Source: Methanobacteriota archaeon
Lineage (GTDB): Archaea > Methanobacteriota > Methanobacteria > Methanobacteriales > Methanobacteriaceae
DNA length: 25,407 nucleotides
Reading direction: 5' to 3'
NCBI GenBank assembly: GCA_023436175.1
Contig: JAEZKE010000053.1
Coordinates: 1 to 25,407, forward strand
In this document: positions 14,002 through 22,409 of the stretch, one piece after another
How positions within the stretch are numbered: the stretch's first letter is position 1
How the letters are laid out: every line of letters begins with the position of its first letter
The notes under the pieces: generated by a model
Told to the model about the DNA's origin: nothing
Seen by the model: only the letters and a program-made list of their open reading frames with translations
Database searches by the model: none
Translations under genes and position numbers: made by a program

Positions 14002-14928
14002 ATGAATCTTTTTGGTAGGAAATCAAAGGAGAAAGAAAGGGACATTCTGGAAATAGATATTTCAGAACCAGTTGATTGTCTTTGTGATTTTACATACAAC
14101 TTTTACTGGCAGCATAATGGCGAAAAACTGTCTCCGGAGTGGGAAATTGCAGATACTGGTATTACTTTTAAAGATCTGGTTGAGCATCTTAAAACCGGCG
14201 GTGATGTCAAAATAAGTGGGAATGCCGGCCATAGGCTTGGTTCTAGTATGGGTACAGATCTTAAATTCTTTGGAGGAACTGGTAAAGAAATAGATGTCGG
14301 CGATATAATAGTAGAAGGCGATGTTGATACTCGAATGGGAATAAGCATGGTTAAAGGCAGTATCTACATAAAAGGGAATGTAAAGGAACCAATTGGTAAT
14401 CTGATTAAAGTTAAATCGGACATGAAAGGATATAAAAAATTTAAATCCATTACAGATATCATGATGAATGGTCTGGAAGGAGATAAGCTTGAAGGAAACC
14501 AGATGGAGGGTAACAGGCTTATAATAGATGATGGAATGGTTAGGGATACTGTAGGCTCAAGATTAGATGAAGATAAAGAAATAGTTGTAAATGGAAATGT
14601 CGATTTGAGCACAGGAATATTGATGCGAAACGGTACTGTAAGAATTAATGGAAGTACTGGAAAAAACACAGGGGCTCTCTTAAATGGTGGGACTGTAATT
14701 ATAAATGGCAACTGCGATGATTTTACAGCCATAGATATGATTAAAGGGTTTGTAATTGTAAATGGAAATGCAGGCAAGTTTTTAGCTGCAAATAAAAAGA
14801 GTGGTGTAGTATTTGCAAAAGAAGGAAGCCCGATACCTCCAGTTAAAGAGAAAAATCTTGATAGTAAAGACAGCAACACCCTTTTAAAATATGGATTCAA
14901 TCCGAGGGAATTTAAAAAATTTGAGTGA
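14002..14928 (+). CDS. GXGXG-motif beta-helix protein (related to glutamate synthase alpha C-terminal domain / FwdC)
   Basis: 308 residues from the ATG at 14002, preceded by GGGG at 13992-13995. A TTG four codons earlier would overlap that site and is less likely. From about residue 60 the protein is built of repeats with spaced glycines and short strands, such as DVKISGNAGHRLGSSM, IYIKGNVKEPIGNLI, VRINGSTGKNTGALL and VIVNGNAGKFLAA. This is the right-handed beta-helix of the GXGXG family found in glutamate synthase and in formylmethanofuran dehydrogenase subunit C. It stands alone, with no other glutamate synthase or fwd genes nearby, so it is a stand-alone member of unknown role. The N-terminal 55 residues are not recognised. 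Confidence 0.85.
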   Translation: MNLFGRKSKEKERDILEIDISEPVDCLCDFTYNFYWQHNGEKLSPEWEIADTGITFKDLVEHLKTGGDVKISGNAGHRLGSSMGTDLKFFGGTGKEIDVGDIIVEGDVDTRMGISMVKGSIYIKGNVKEPIGNLIKVKSDMKGYKKFKSITDIMMNGLEGDKLEGNQMEGNRLIIDDGMVRDTVGSRLDEDKEIVVNGNVDLSTGILMRNGTVRINGSTGKNTGALLNGGTVIINGNCDDFTAIDMIKGFVIVNGNAGKFLAANKKSGVVFAKEGSPIPPVKEKNLDSKDSNTLLKYGFNPREFKKFE

Positions 14929-15017
14929 TTTGATAAATTTTTATTGCAATGCTTTGATGTATGTCTGGTTTATAAGAATATGATGGGGAATTTAACCCCT
15001 AAAAATTTATTCAAAAC

Positions 15018-15905
15018 CTATTTATTTTTGCTGGCACCAGTTAATGGTTTATGTTCAAATTGTCTTTCTAATAGGAATACTAAAATAAATCCAATAACTG
15101 CAACCACCACAATAACAATAGGAGACTCAGTACTAAATGCTATTTTTTCATAAGGAAGTCTGAGGGTACCGATCATTAAACCAACCAGGAATGCCATGGT
15201 AACTGACTTGTGGTGGTTTAACAGATAATTCAAAAACCTTGAAAAGGAGAGAATTCCGATTAGAGCCCCAAGACAAAAAGTGATTATTTCAACGAACTGC
15301 ATGTGATTTAAGACATTTATCATGTATTCATACTGGTTTAAGAGGAGAAGCATGAATGCTCCAGAAATTCCAGGTAGTATCATTGCACATATGGCTATGG
15401 CCCCTGAGATAAAAATGATAGGCAGGGAATGATTGGCCTGGATTGGATTTAATCCCACAAAAATTATTGCAAAAACAAAACCAATAATTAAAAAGACTAT
15501 GTTTTTTAAATTAAGCTCATCTACATGTTTATAAACAAAAATTGCAGATGCGAGTATTAAACCAAAGAAAAATGCAAATGTAGCTGCAGGATAAGTGACC
15601 AAAAGGAATGATATGACCTTGGACATGGTAAGAACTGCTATACCAATACCTAAAAGTAGTGGAATAAATAATGCAAAATCTATTTCTTGAACTGCACTTT
15701 GCTTAAATCTTTTAAAATCTCCTTTAAAGAGATATAATATAAATTTAAAATCAATACGGCTTATTGCATGTATCAATCTTTCATAGATACCTGTAATTAA
15801 TGCAATTGTTCCCCCTGAAACACCAGGGATTATGTCAGCCGACCCCATGAACAATCCTCTTAGGAATATAAGAAAAGTTTCAATATTGAGTTTAATAAGT
15901 TTCAT
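15018..15905 (-). CDS. DUF368 family membrane protein (putative polyprenyl-phosphate transporter, PopT-like)
   Basis: 295 residues with about eight to nine membrane helices. Family signatures occur twice in inverted-repeat fashion: GSADIIPGVSGGTIALITG near the N-terminus (21-39) and AMILPGISGAFMLLLLNQYEYM in the middle, followed by MIGTLRLPYEK. Bacterial DUF368 proteins (PopT) are reported to flip undecaprenyl phosphate back across the membrane. In an archaeon the carrier would be dolichyl-type phosphate for glycosylation or pseudomurein synthesis; that is inference. AGGTGT just upstream supports the ATG. It is divergent from a DedA gene 145 bases away, whose family has the same reported activity. 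Confidence 0.9.
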   Translation of the reverse strand: MKLIKLNIETFLIFLRGLFMGSADIIPGVSGGTIALITGIYERLIHAISRIDFKFILYLFKGDFKRFKQSAVQEIDFALFIPLLLGIGIAVLTMSKVISFLLVTYPAATFAFFFGLILASAIFVYKHVDELNLKNIVFLIIGFVFAIIFVGLNPIQANHSLPIIFISGAIAICAMILPGISGAFMLLLLNQYEYMINVLNHMQFVEIITFCLGALIGILSFSRFLNYLLNHHKSVTMAFLVGLMIGTLRLPYEKIAFSTESPIVIVVVAVIGFILVFLLERQFEHKPLTGASKNK

Positions 15906-16050
15906 TTTTACACCTATGATTTTTATATTGTATTAAAATAAGATTTAGAATGTTTTTATAGATAATAGTAATCTATTTAATATAATATTATTTGTCTTTT
16001 AAAAAGATGCAAGTAGTTTTATATGTCAAATCAACCAACTTTTTAAACCT

Positions 16051-16659
16051 ATGATGGGTATAGTCGAATTTGTCAGTCAGACAACCATTGATCTTATACA
16101 TTATTCTGGATATTGGGGCGTATTTGCAGCAATGACCCTTGAAAGTATATGTATTCCTATTCCAAGTGAAATTATAATGCCCTTTGCAGGGTTTGAAGTA
16201 TTTAAAGGCAACATGACCCTTTGGGGAATAACTATTGCAGGTGCCCTGGGTAATTTAACTGGATCTATAATGGCATATTTCATAGGTTTAAAAGGTGGAA
16301 GACCTTTACTGGAGAAATATGGTAAGTATATTCTCATAAGCCACAAAGGGCTTGACAGAGCAGATCGCTGGTTTGAAAGGTATGGTCCTGAGGCAGTTTT
16401 TATAAGCAGATTTTTACCAGGTATACGCACTTTTATATCATTACCTGCAGGAATAGCCGAGATGGACCTTAAAAAGTTTTCAATTTACACTTTAGCTGGT
16501 TCGTTACCATGGGCTTTTGCACTTGGTTATATAGGGGTTATGCTTGGCCCGAAGTGGGATACAATTAAGAGTTATTTCCATATATTAGACATAATTGTTG
16601 TAATAGGAGTTATAGCAGGAATAATTTATATCTTATACGAGTACAGGAAAAAAAGTTAA
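16051..16659 (+). CDS. DedA family membrane protein (putative polyprenyl-phosphate transporter)
   Basis: 202 residues. It has the DedA signatures ESICIPIPSEIIMPFAG (31-47) and FISRFLPGIRTFISLPAGIAEM, with the conserved acidic and arginine residues, plus a glycine-rich segment and C-terminal helices ending in a basic YRKKS tail. DedA proteins sit in the cytoplasmic membrane; bacterial members such as UptA recycle undecaprenyl phosphate, and others affect lipid and proton homeostasis. Two ATG codons are adjacent; either could start. TTTTATAT at 16017-16024 is centred about 30 bases upstream, so the leader is very short or absent. A T-rich stretch at 16668-16679 probably ends the transcript. Confidence 0.92.
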   Translation: MMGIVEFVSQTTIDLIHYSGYWGVFAAMTLESICIPIPSEIIMPFAGFEVFKGNMTLWGITIAGALGNLTGSIMAYFIGLKGGRPLLEKYGKYILISHKGLDRADRWFERYGPEAVFISRFLPGIRTFISLPAGIAEMDLKKFSIYTLAGSLPWAFALGYIGVMLGPKWDTIKSYFHILDIIVVIGVIAGIIYILYEYRKKS

Positions 16660-16805
16660 TCTAAATTTATTCTTTTTTAAGGATTGATTTAATGATATAA
16701 TCAAATTAGATACAATATTCTTCTAAATAGATGAATAATATATGGTTAGTTTTAATTAATACTTCAATCATATAAAATTAATAAATAGAACTTTAAGGTC
16801 AGTTT

Positions 16806-17144
16806 ATGATTGGAGAAATTGCAAAATATTTAGTCTATTTTATTTTGGGCGGATTTATCGTAGCCATTGCAACTTACTTTGGAAGCGAAAAACAGGGTTT
16901 ACTTGCAGCGTTTTTTGCAATGTTTCCATTTGTAACAGCTTTTACTTTATTTACAGTATATTCGGCCGCCGGTTTAAATGCAGTGTCTTCGTATATAATG
17001 GGATTGCTTATTCTTACTCCGGTGTGGATTTTATATTTAATTTGTATTCTTTATCTGCTTCCAAAACATGGTTTCTGGATTTCTATTGCTACGGGGGTAA
17101 TTATTTATTTTGTAATTGCTTTAATCATTGTTTTAAGATCTTAG
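16806..17144 (+). CDS. Small four-helix membrane protein (DUF3147/GlpM-like)
   Basis: 112 residues, nearly all hydrophobic, with four predicted membrane helices. The segment GGFIVAIATYFGSEKQGLLAAFFAMFPFVTAF resembles the DUF3147/GlpM-type pattern of a glycine pair, a polar loop and a GLLAAFFAMFP second helix. The function of this family is not known to me. No ligand residues stand out. CATATAAAAT about 32 bases upstream is a likely TATA box. It follows dedA by 146 bases on the same strand but appears separately promoted. Confidence 0.7.
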   Translation: MIGEIAKYLVYFILGGFIVAIATYFGSEKQGLLAAFFAMFPFVTAFTLFTVYSAAGLNAVSSYIMGLLILTPVWILYLICILYLLPKHGFWISIATGVIIYFVIALIIVLRS

Positions 17145-17289
17145 ATCACTGAAAGAATTCATTTTTTAAAGATATAGAATTATTAATTAACAAGGATCTT
17201 AAAAATTACAAATTTTTATCTAGATTTTTTCATTTTAGATCATTGAATCGTTTAAATTCTTGGAATTGGGAGACTATTTAATTACACAA

Positions 17290-17495
17290 ACGCTCATGTC
17301 TGGAATACTGTGCAAATGTTACTCTTAAATTATATGTAAATTATGATTAATACATCAGGATTTTTTTTAAACATGTTCAATTTGATTAATCAATATGAAA
17401 AATTTTCTATTTTCCCGATTGAAAAAACAAAGTTTTTTCAATACTACAATTTAACACACAATAATATTTTTACACATGATCATGGACATGAGCGT
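17290..17495. mobile_element. MITE-like element: 11-bp terminal inverted repeats and 7-bp target duplication
   Basis: The ends are ACGCTCATGTC (17290-17300) and its exact reverse complement GACATGAGCGT (17485-17495). Directly outside both ends is the same heptamer TACACAA (17283-17289 and 17496-17502), as left by transposition. Eight bases inside each end a second match occurs, TGTGCAAA against TGTGTAAA, so the inverted repeat continues imperfectly to about 27 bp. The element is 206 bp, non-coding and AT-rich, with a central hairpin (17418-17442). The transposase that could move it is not in the window. Confidence 0.7.
17418..17442. repeat. Perfect 11-bp hairpin inside the MITE-like element
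   Basis: ATTGAAAAAAC (17418-17428), loop AAA, GTTTTTTCAAT (17432-17442). It lies in the right half of the 206-bp element and may be a fold-back or terminator-like part of it. Confidence 0.6.
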
Positions 17496-17570
17496 TACAC
17501 AAATTATTTATAAGTGGCAGTGATTAAATTTAAATTAATTATTATTAAGATTAAACATCTGGTGTTTAAA

Positions 17571-18533
17571 ATGAAAATCCCAAGTACATGGAAATTGAAT
17601 CTCAGATTATTTCTTGCAACAGTGCTGCTTTTTGGATTGCTTTATGTGATAGTAGCTTTAATTGGATCTTATTTAGGGTATGGGAGGCCATTAACCTTTG
17701 GAATATTTGTATTAATTTGGGCTTTTATTCAATACTTGATTGGTCCAAAAATGGTAGAGGCCACTATGGGTGTAAGGTATGTATCTGAAGCAGAAGCGCC
17801 ACGACTTCATCAAATGGTGGAAGATTTGGCAGTTAAATCAGGTATCAAGAAGCCAAAAGTTGGAATTTCTGAAACCAATATACCAAATGCATTTGCATAT
17901 GGAAAAAGTAAGAGAGACGGTCATGTATGCGTAACAAGAGGAATTCTCAACCTGTTAGATGAGAATGAATTGAAAGCTGTTTTAGGTCATGAGATGTCCC
18001 ACATACGCCATAGGGATATGGTAGTTATGACTTTGTTAAGTGTCGTGCCTCTTATCTGTTACTGGATTTTTATAAGCACTCTTTTTTCAGATGGCGATCG
18101 AGACAGTGGAACTGCATTAATTGGTATAGGGGCATTAGCTGCTTATTTTGTTGGTAATCTTATAGTGCTCTTTGTATCTCGTGTTCGGGAGTACTATGCT
18201 GATGAAGGAAGTGTTGAATTGGGAAATCAGCCAAATTACCTTGCAAGTGCTCTTTATAAGTTGGTTTACGGATCTGCAAGAGTCAGTAAAGATGAATTAA
18301 AACAGGTAGAAGGTTTAAAAGCATTTTTTGCAAATGATATTTCTGATGCAAGAAATGAGATAGATGACCTTAGATCAATGGACTTGGACAAAGATGGTAC
18401 CATAAGTGAAAGTGAACTTGCACAGATTAAATACACAAAAACAAGGGTAAAAACAGCGGATAAAATAATGGAAATATTTTCAACACATCCAAACATGGTA
18501 AAACGAATTAAAAGATTGGCTGAATTAAGCTGA
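17571..18533 (+). CDS. htpX: HtpX-like M48 zinc metalloprotease with an EF-hand loop
   Basis: 320 residues from ATG 17571, preceded by CTGGTGT. A GTG 57 bases earlier gives an unusual basic extension and is less likely. The protein is a membrane zinc endopeptidase of the HtpX family that degrades damaged membrane proteins. It has two N-terminal membrane helices, the zinc site HEMSH (H140, E141, H144) with third ligand E207 in REYYADEGS, two further helices between them, and the closing STHPNMVKRIKRL motif. Between E207 and the closing motif it carries DLDKDGTISESE (271-282), a textbook 12-residue EF-hand calcium loop. This is not a normal part of HtpX, and may make activity or stability calcium-dependent. 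Confidence 0.92.
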   Translation: MKIPSTWKLNLRLFLATVLLFGLLYVIVALIGSYLGYGRPLTFGIFVLIWAFIQYLIGPKMVEATMGVRYVSEAEAPRLHQMVEDLAVKSGIKKPKVGISETNIPNAFAYGKSKRDGHVCVTRGILNLLDENELKAVLGHEMSHIRHRDMVVMTLLSVVPLICYWIFISTLFSDGDRDSGTALIGIGALAAYFVGNLIVLFVSRVREYYADEGSVELGNQPNYLASALYKLVYGSARVSKDELKQVEGLKAFFANDISDARNEIDDLRSMDLDKDGTISESELAQIKYTKTRVKTADKIMEIFSTHPNMVKRIKRLAELS

Positions 18534-18538
18534 TAATA

Positions 18539-18546
18539 TTTTTTTT
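18539..18546 (+). terminator. T8 tract after the protease gene
   Basis: Eight consecutive T begin 5 bases after the htpX stop codon and lie before the next gene on the same strand; a candidate archaeal terminator. Confidence 0.4.
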
Positions 18547-18566
18547 ACTTTTATGTGGGAAATATA

Positions 18567-19556
18567 ATGGCTAATATATGGAAACCTGAGATATTCCAGG
18601 GAAGAGGTAAAAAAGAAGACTATTTTGAGGGATGGTATTTCAAGTTAGTGAATAAAGAAGAAAAAACAGCATATTCAATAATACCTGGAATTTCTCTTTC
18701 ACGGGATTCTAAAAAGTCTCATGCTTTTATAATGCTTTTAGATGCAAAAAACCACAAAATGTACTATTTTAATTATAAAAAAAGTGAATTCTGGGCAGAT
18801 AAATCCAAGTTTCAAATTAAAATCCATAAAAATGTCTTCAGCCTTAAAAATATCCATTTAGATATAGATATTGGTGAAAATAAAATCAAAGCAGACCTTA
18901 ACTTTAATAATATAATTCCGTGGCCTATCAAACTATTGTCTCCTGGTGTTATGGGTTGGTATGCATTTGTGCCTAAAATGGAATGTTATCATGGTGTTTT
19001 AAGTTTTAATCACCGTATTTATGGATATGTAAATATAAATATGGATAAAATATCTTTTAATGAAGGTAAGGGGTACATTGAAAAAGATTGGGGAACATCT
19101 ATGCCTTCCTCATGGATCTGGATGCAAACGAACCATTTTAATGAATATGGGATATCTTTATTTGGTTCTATAGCCAAAATTCCATGGCTTAACAACTATT
19201 TTACAGGGTATATATTTGGTTTGTTATATAATGGTAAGATTCACAGGTTTACAAAATATAACAGGACTAAAGTTTGTAAACTGATGGTTAATGATGATAT
19301 AATTGAAGTTAAATTAGAAAATAAAGAAGGTATATTGGAAATAAACGCCAAAAGAACGGAAGGAGTTGATCTTCCAGCACCCTCATTTGGAGAAATGACA
19401 TCCCGAGTAAATGAATCTTTAAATTCTAAGATTAATGTTAATTTTTACATAAAAAAAGATGGCAAAAAAGATCTTATATTCTCTGGAACGGGTAGAAATG
19501 CAGGTTTGGAGTTTGTAGGAGATATAAATGAGTTATTAAATGGATTTAAAGAATAA
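18567..19556 (+). CDS. Tocopherol cyclase-like / CrtC-like lipocalin-fold protein
   Basis: 329 residues from ATG 18567; a GTG four codons earlier is an alternative. The opening KPEIFQGRGKKEDYFEGWYFK and the central EKDWGTSMPSSWIWMQTNHF are the signatures of the tocopherol cyclase-like family, which also relates to carotenoid 1,2-hydratase. GVMGWYAFVPKMECYHGVLS is another conserved block. In plants and cyanobacteria the family cyclises a prenylated quinol; methanogens make no tocopherol, so the substrate here is unknown, perhaps an isoprenoid lipid. No signal peptide or membrane helix is seen. It converges with the YwbE gene. Confidence 0.85.
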   Translation: MANIWKPEIFQGRGKKEDYFEGWYFKLVNKEEKTAYSIIPGISLSRDSKKSHAFIMLLDAKNHKMYYFNYKKSEFWADKSKFQIKIHKNVFSLKNIHLDIDIGENKIKADLNFNNIIPWPIKLLSPGVMGWYAFVPKMECYHGVLSFNHRIYGYVNINMDKISFNEGKGYIEKDWGTSMPSSWIWMQTNHFNEYGISLFGSIAKIPWLNNYFTGYIFGLLYNGKIHRFTKYNRTKVCKLMVNDDIIEVKLENKEGILEINAKRTEGVDLPAPSFGEMTSRVNESLNSKINVNFYIKKDGKKDLIFSGTGRNAGLEFVGDINELLNGFKE

Positions 19557-19570
19557 TCCTGATTTTGTTA

Positions 19571-19765
19571 TTATTTGATAATTTCCTGTACTCTTCCGAC
19601 CTGACCGTCCTGCAGTCTCACCTTTATTCCGTGGGGATGAAATGTGGAATTCGTGAGTATATCTTTAACTATACCTCTGGTTTTTTTCCCTGAGCGTTGG
19701 TCTTTTTTTAAAACTATGTAAACCTCAGTTCCGGGAGATATATCTTTTCTATTTTGTCCATTCAT
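19571..19765 (-). CDS. YwbE family small protein (DUF2196)
   Basis: 64 residues, full length for the family. The body KKDQRSGKKTRGIVKDILTN and HPHGIKVRLQDGQVGRV is strongly typical of YwbE. It is a small basic beta-rich protein whose function is not established. GAGG before the ATG supports the start. It lies 92 bases downstream of the peptidase-like lipoprotein on the same strand but has its own TATA-like TTTATAAATA upstream, so it may be separately transcribed. Confidence 0.9.
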   Translation of the reverse strand: MNGQNRKDISPGTEVYIVLKKDQRSGKKTRGIVKDILTNSTFHPHGIKVRLQDGQVGRVQEIIK

Positions 19766-19857
19766 TTAATTAACCTCATAAAATTAGTTTAATTTTATTT
19801 ATAAAATTGAAAACAATCAGATAAAAATTAAAAAGGATATAATATCTTTTAATCCAT

Positions 19858-20481
19858 TTAATAGACTTTAACGACTCCAATTATATTATCTCGTGGGAGC
19901 CATGTATTCAATGGAGTTTTTGTAATAGTCTCAACTGCACCATTACTCAGTTTTACTGTAGAAACTTCTATATTTTTGTTGTCACTCGTTAAATACACTC
20001 TATTACCATCGATTTTGCTCAATCTTTTTACTATCATACCATAGGTTGGATGTGTAGCTACTACAATATCTCCAACTTTGTAATCTTTTGTTTTAAGAAC
20101 AATTATTTCCTGTCCATCCTGTAAAGTTGGGATCATGGAAGTTCCGCTTACTTGGGCAGGCATTGGTAGCTGATCGGTTCCAAATTGAGAAGTTATGGTA
20201 ACATCCACAGTATAATTGTAATTTTTAGCAATGGTCTGCATGTCACTTTTTATACTCGTAACCGTACTGGTAGGGCTTTCTATATCAGTTAAAGCTTTTT
20301 GCTGCATCTCAGACATCATCTGTGATGGTGGATTACTTAAAAATGATGATGATTTAACAGTTACATTTGTACCATTTGTATCAATAGTTATTCCTATATT
20401 GTTTGAAGGAGCAATACATGCCGAAGTGGCCATAACTCCCAATATAATTATCCCTATAACTAACCATGACCTTAATTTCAA
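19858..20481 (-). CDS. Secreted lipoprotein with S24/S26 signal peptidase-like Ser/Lys domain
   Basis: 207 residues with a TTG start. That start is supported by GGTGAT four bases upstream and by the signal segment ending in lipobox TSAC (C22). Residues about 23-105 are a linker and unrecognised region. Residues 110-207 match the S24/S26 peptidase fold: SGTSMIPTLQDGQ with the nucleophile position S115, VGDIVVATHP, and IVKRLSKIDG with K152. The usual archaeal signal peptidase has histidine at this point; here the pair is Ser/Lys as in bacterial and LexA-type enzymes. The domain should face outside the cell. The gene overlaps aroD by four bases (TTGA), so it is translationally coupled to it. Peptidase activity is inferred. 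Confidence 0.82.
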   Translation of the reverse strand: MKLRSWLVIGIIILGVMATSACIAPSNNIGITIDTNGTNVTVKSSSFLSNPPSQMMSEMQQKALTDIESPTSTVTSIKSDMQTIAKNYNYTVDVTITSQFGTDQLPMPAQVSGTSMIPTLQDGQEIIVLKTKDYKVGDIVVATHPTYGMIVKRLSKIDGNRVYLTSDNKNIEVSTVKLSNGAVETITKTPLNTWLPRDNIIGVVKVY

Positions 20482-21149
20482 TCTATCACCATCAATTTCC
20501 TTAAAATATCCTTTGTAGTATTAATATCAAGCTGTCCTGGCGCTGATTCTTTGTCAATCGATGCAAATATAATTGGAGACCCGAATATAGGCGCTACTAT
20601 TCGTGTATATTTGCCAAGATCGCCCATAGCAATTCCTATAGTATTTTGAACCTCGCAGAGCACGTTAAGAACAGTTAGGGTATCTTTGTATTTGTTGGGC
20701 ATTACAGCAAATTTTGCTATATTTCCAATCTCTTTTTCTTTTTTAACTACATCTAAAAGTTCCTCAAATGAAGGAGTCTTCTGGAAATCATGATAAGATA
20801 TTATGGTATATTTTGCGGCTTTTATAACTTCTTCCCGCAGTTCTTCATTTGTTTGTAGTTCTATATCTATTATATCTGCATATTCAGCGGCTTTTATTAG
20901 TATGGAAGTCCGTTCCTCTTCAGATCCATTAAAAAATCCGCCTTCACTTTTTGTTCTGTTTGTAGCAATAGTTGGGTAGTCTATATCTTTGATAAGCTGC
21001 TGAATTTCATCAGGATCCGGGTCCTCAAGTGTATCTATTCTAAGTTCCACTATATCTGCACCTAAATCAATAGCTTTTTCTGCAGATTGCAGGGCAAATT
21101 CAGAATTTTTTTCAATTATGGGGGCACAAATCATTGGTTTTTGAAACAT
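20478..21149 (-). CDS. aroD: 3-dehydroquinate dehydratase, type I
   Basis: 223 residues. This enzyme makes 3-dehydroshikimate in the shikimate pathway by a Schiff-base mechanism. The catalytic residues are in place: H120 in SYHDF and the Schiff-base lysine K146 in AKFAVMPN. The substrate-binding residues ELRID (E35, R37), ATNRTKSEGG, YTRI (R183) and SAPGQ are also present. It is cytoplasmic. The first gene of a two-gene operon, it overlaps by four bases with a secreted peptidase-like lipoprotein that has no evident link to aromatic synthesis. Confidence 0.95.
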   Translation of the reverse strand: MFQKPMICAPIIEKNSEFALQSAEKAIDLGADIVELRIDTLEDPDPDEIQQLIKDIDYPTIATNRTKSEGGFFNGSEEERTSILIKAAEYADIIDIELQTNEELREEVIKAAKYTIISYHDFQKTPSFEELLDVVKKEKEIGNIAKFAVMPNKYKDTLTVLNVLCEVQNTIGIAMGDLGKYTRIVAPIFGSPIIFASIDKESAPGQLDINTTKDILRKLMVID

Positions 21150-21432
21150 TGGTACTACCTATTCGTTTTATATATTCTTATGAATTTACAGATATCATAT
21201 TAATCTTACTCTACTTTAAGTAGTTTTCCTCTATTTTTCATATTTTTGTTTAAAATAAGTTACTAATCTAGATGGCATAAAAACAGTTTATTTTATAATT
21301 AGAATGTATACAAATTTTACTTTCTCTAAATATTCCAATTTATCAAATCATTTATTAATAATCATAAATAAATATGGCTGTTTTTAAAAGTCAAGAATTA
21401 AATTATGAATAATAACGTATTATTTTATTTTT

Positions 21433-21541
21433 GGGGACTTCTACGAACCTGTTTATTTGTAAGCTAATTTATGACTAAAATAAATCTTCTTTTTCAAGAA
21501 GATATTGCTTAAATTTACAGGCACAAGCACGGCAAGTTTTT
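21433..21541 (+). ncRNA. Candidate structured RNA
   Basis: Nested pairings in order: GGGGACTT (21433-21440) with AAGTTTTT (21534-21541, four of eight pairs G-U), CCTGT (21448-21452) with ACAGG (21517-21521), TAAGC (21460-21464) with GCTTA (21507-21511), and a perfect central hairpin ATCTTCTT/TTTC/AAGAAGAT (21484-21503). A T5 run ends it. The outer stem favours the + strand because G-U pairs would be A-C on the other. No known RNA family recognised. Confidence 0.3.
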
Positions 21542-21630
21542 GTAACAATTATAGACATGGGCGTTTATTTAATACTATAAGAGAAATGATAGCCTATAAA
21601 AGTATAAAAAGCAGTTCATTGAAATATAGC

Positions 21631-21637
21631 TTATATA
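21631..21637 (+). promoter_or_regulatory. TATA box and SD of the sucD operon
   Basis: TTATATA at 21631-21637 predicts a start near 21660. GGTGAT at 21663-21668 follows, three bases before the TTG at 21672, and fixes that unusual start codon. Confidence 0.5.
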
Positions 21638-21671
21638 CAAAATTACATTAAATTTAATTAAGGGTGATTAC

Positions 21672-22405
<734 letters not shown>

Positions 22406-22409
<4 letters not shown>

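Larger units (their letters stand above)
17145..17570. other. Long intergenic region before the M48 protease
   Basis: About 425 bases without a convincing gene. It holds a MITE-like element (17290-17495), a T8 run at 17361-17368 and, outside the element, a TATA-like ATTATTTATAAG near 17503-17514 that is probably the promoter of the protease gene. Confidence 0.6.
21150..21671. other. Long intergenic region between aroD and the sucD operon
   Basis: About 520 bases with no believable coding frame. It contains a nested set of stems (21433-21541) that could be a structured RNA. It also has two TATA-like boxes facing right (CTATAAAAG near 21594-21602 and TTATATA at 21631-21637). AT-rich sequence that must hold the aroD promoter fills the left side. 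Confidence 0.5.

Noticed and set aside
14364..14900. Minus-strand open frame of 178 codons
   Set aside because: It lies fully inside the GXGXG gene, which has clear family repeats on the + strand; the antisense product is low-complexity.
14944..15153. Plus-strand open frame of 69 codons between convergent genes
   Set aside because: Most of it overlaps the end of the DUF368 gene in antisense, and it has no ribosome binding site or family features.
21433..21460. tRNA-like T-arm (GGTTCG on the minus strand)
   Set aside because: The loop does not fit TTCRA, and no acceptor, D or anticodon arms can be drawn around it.
21553..21563. GACATGGGCGT, one base different from the right end of the MITE-like element
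   Set aside because: No matching inverted partner or target duplication could be found nearby, so a second copy is not supported.
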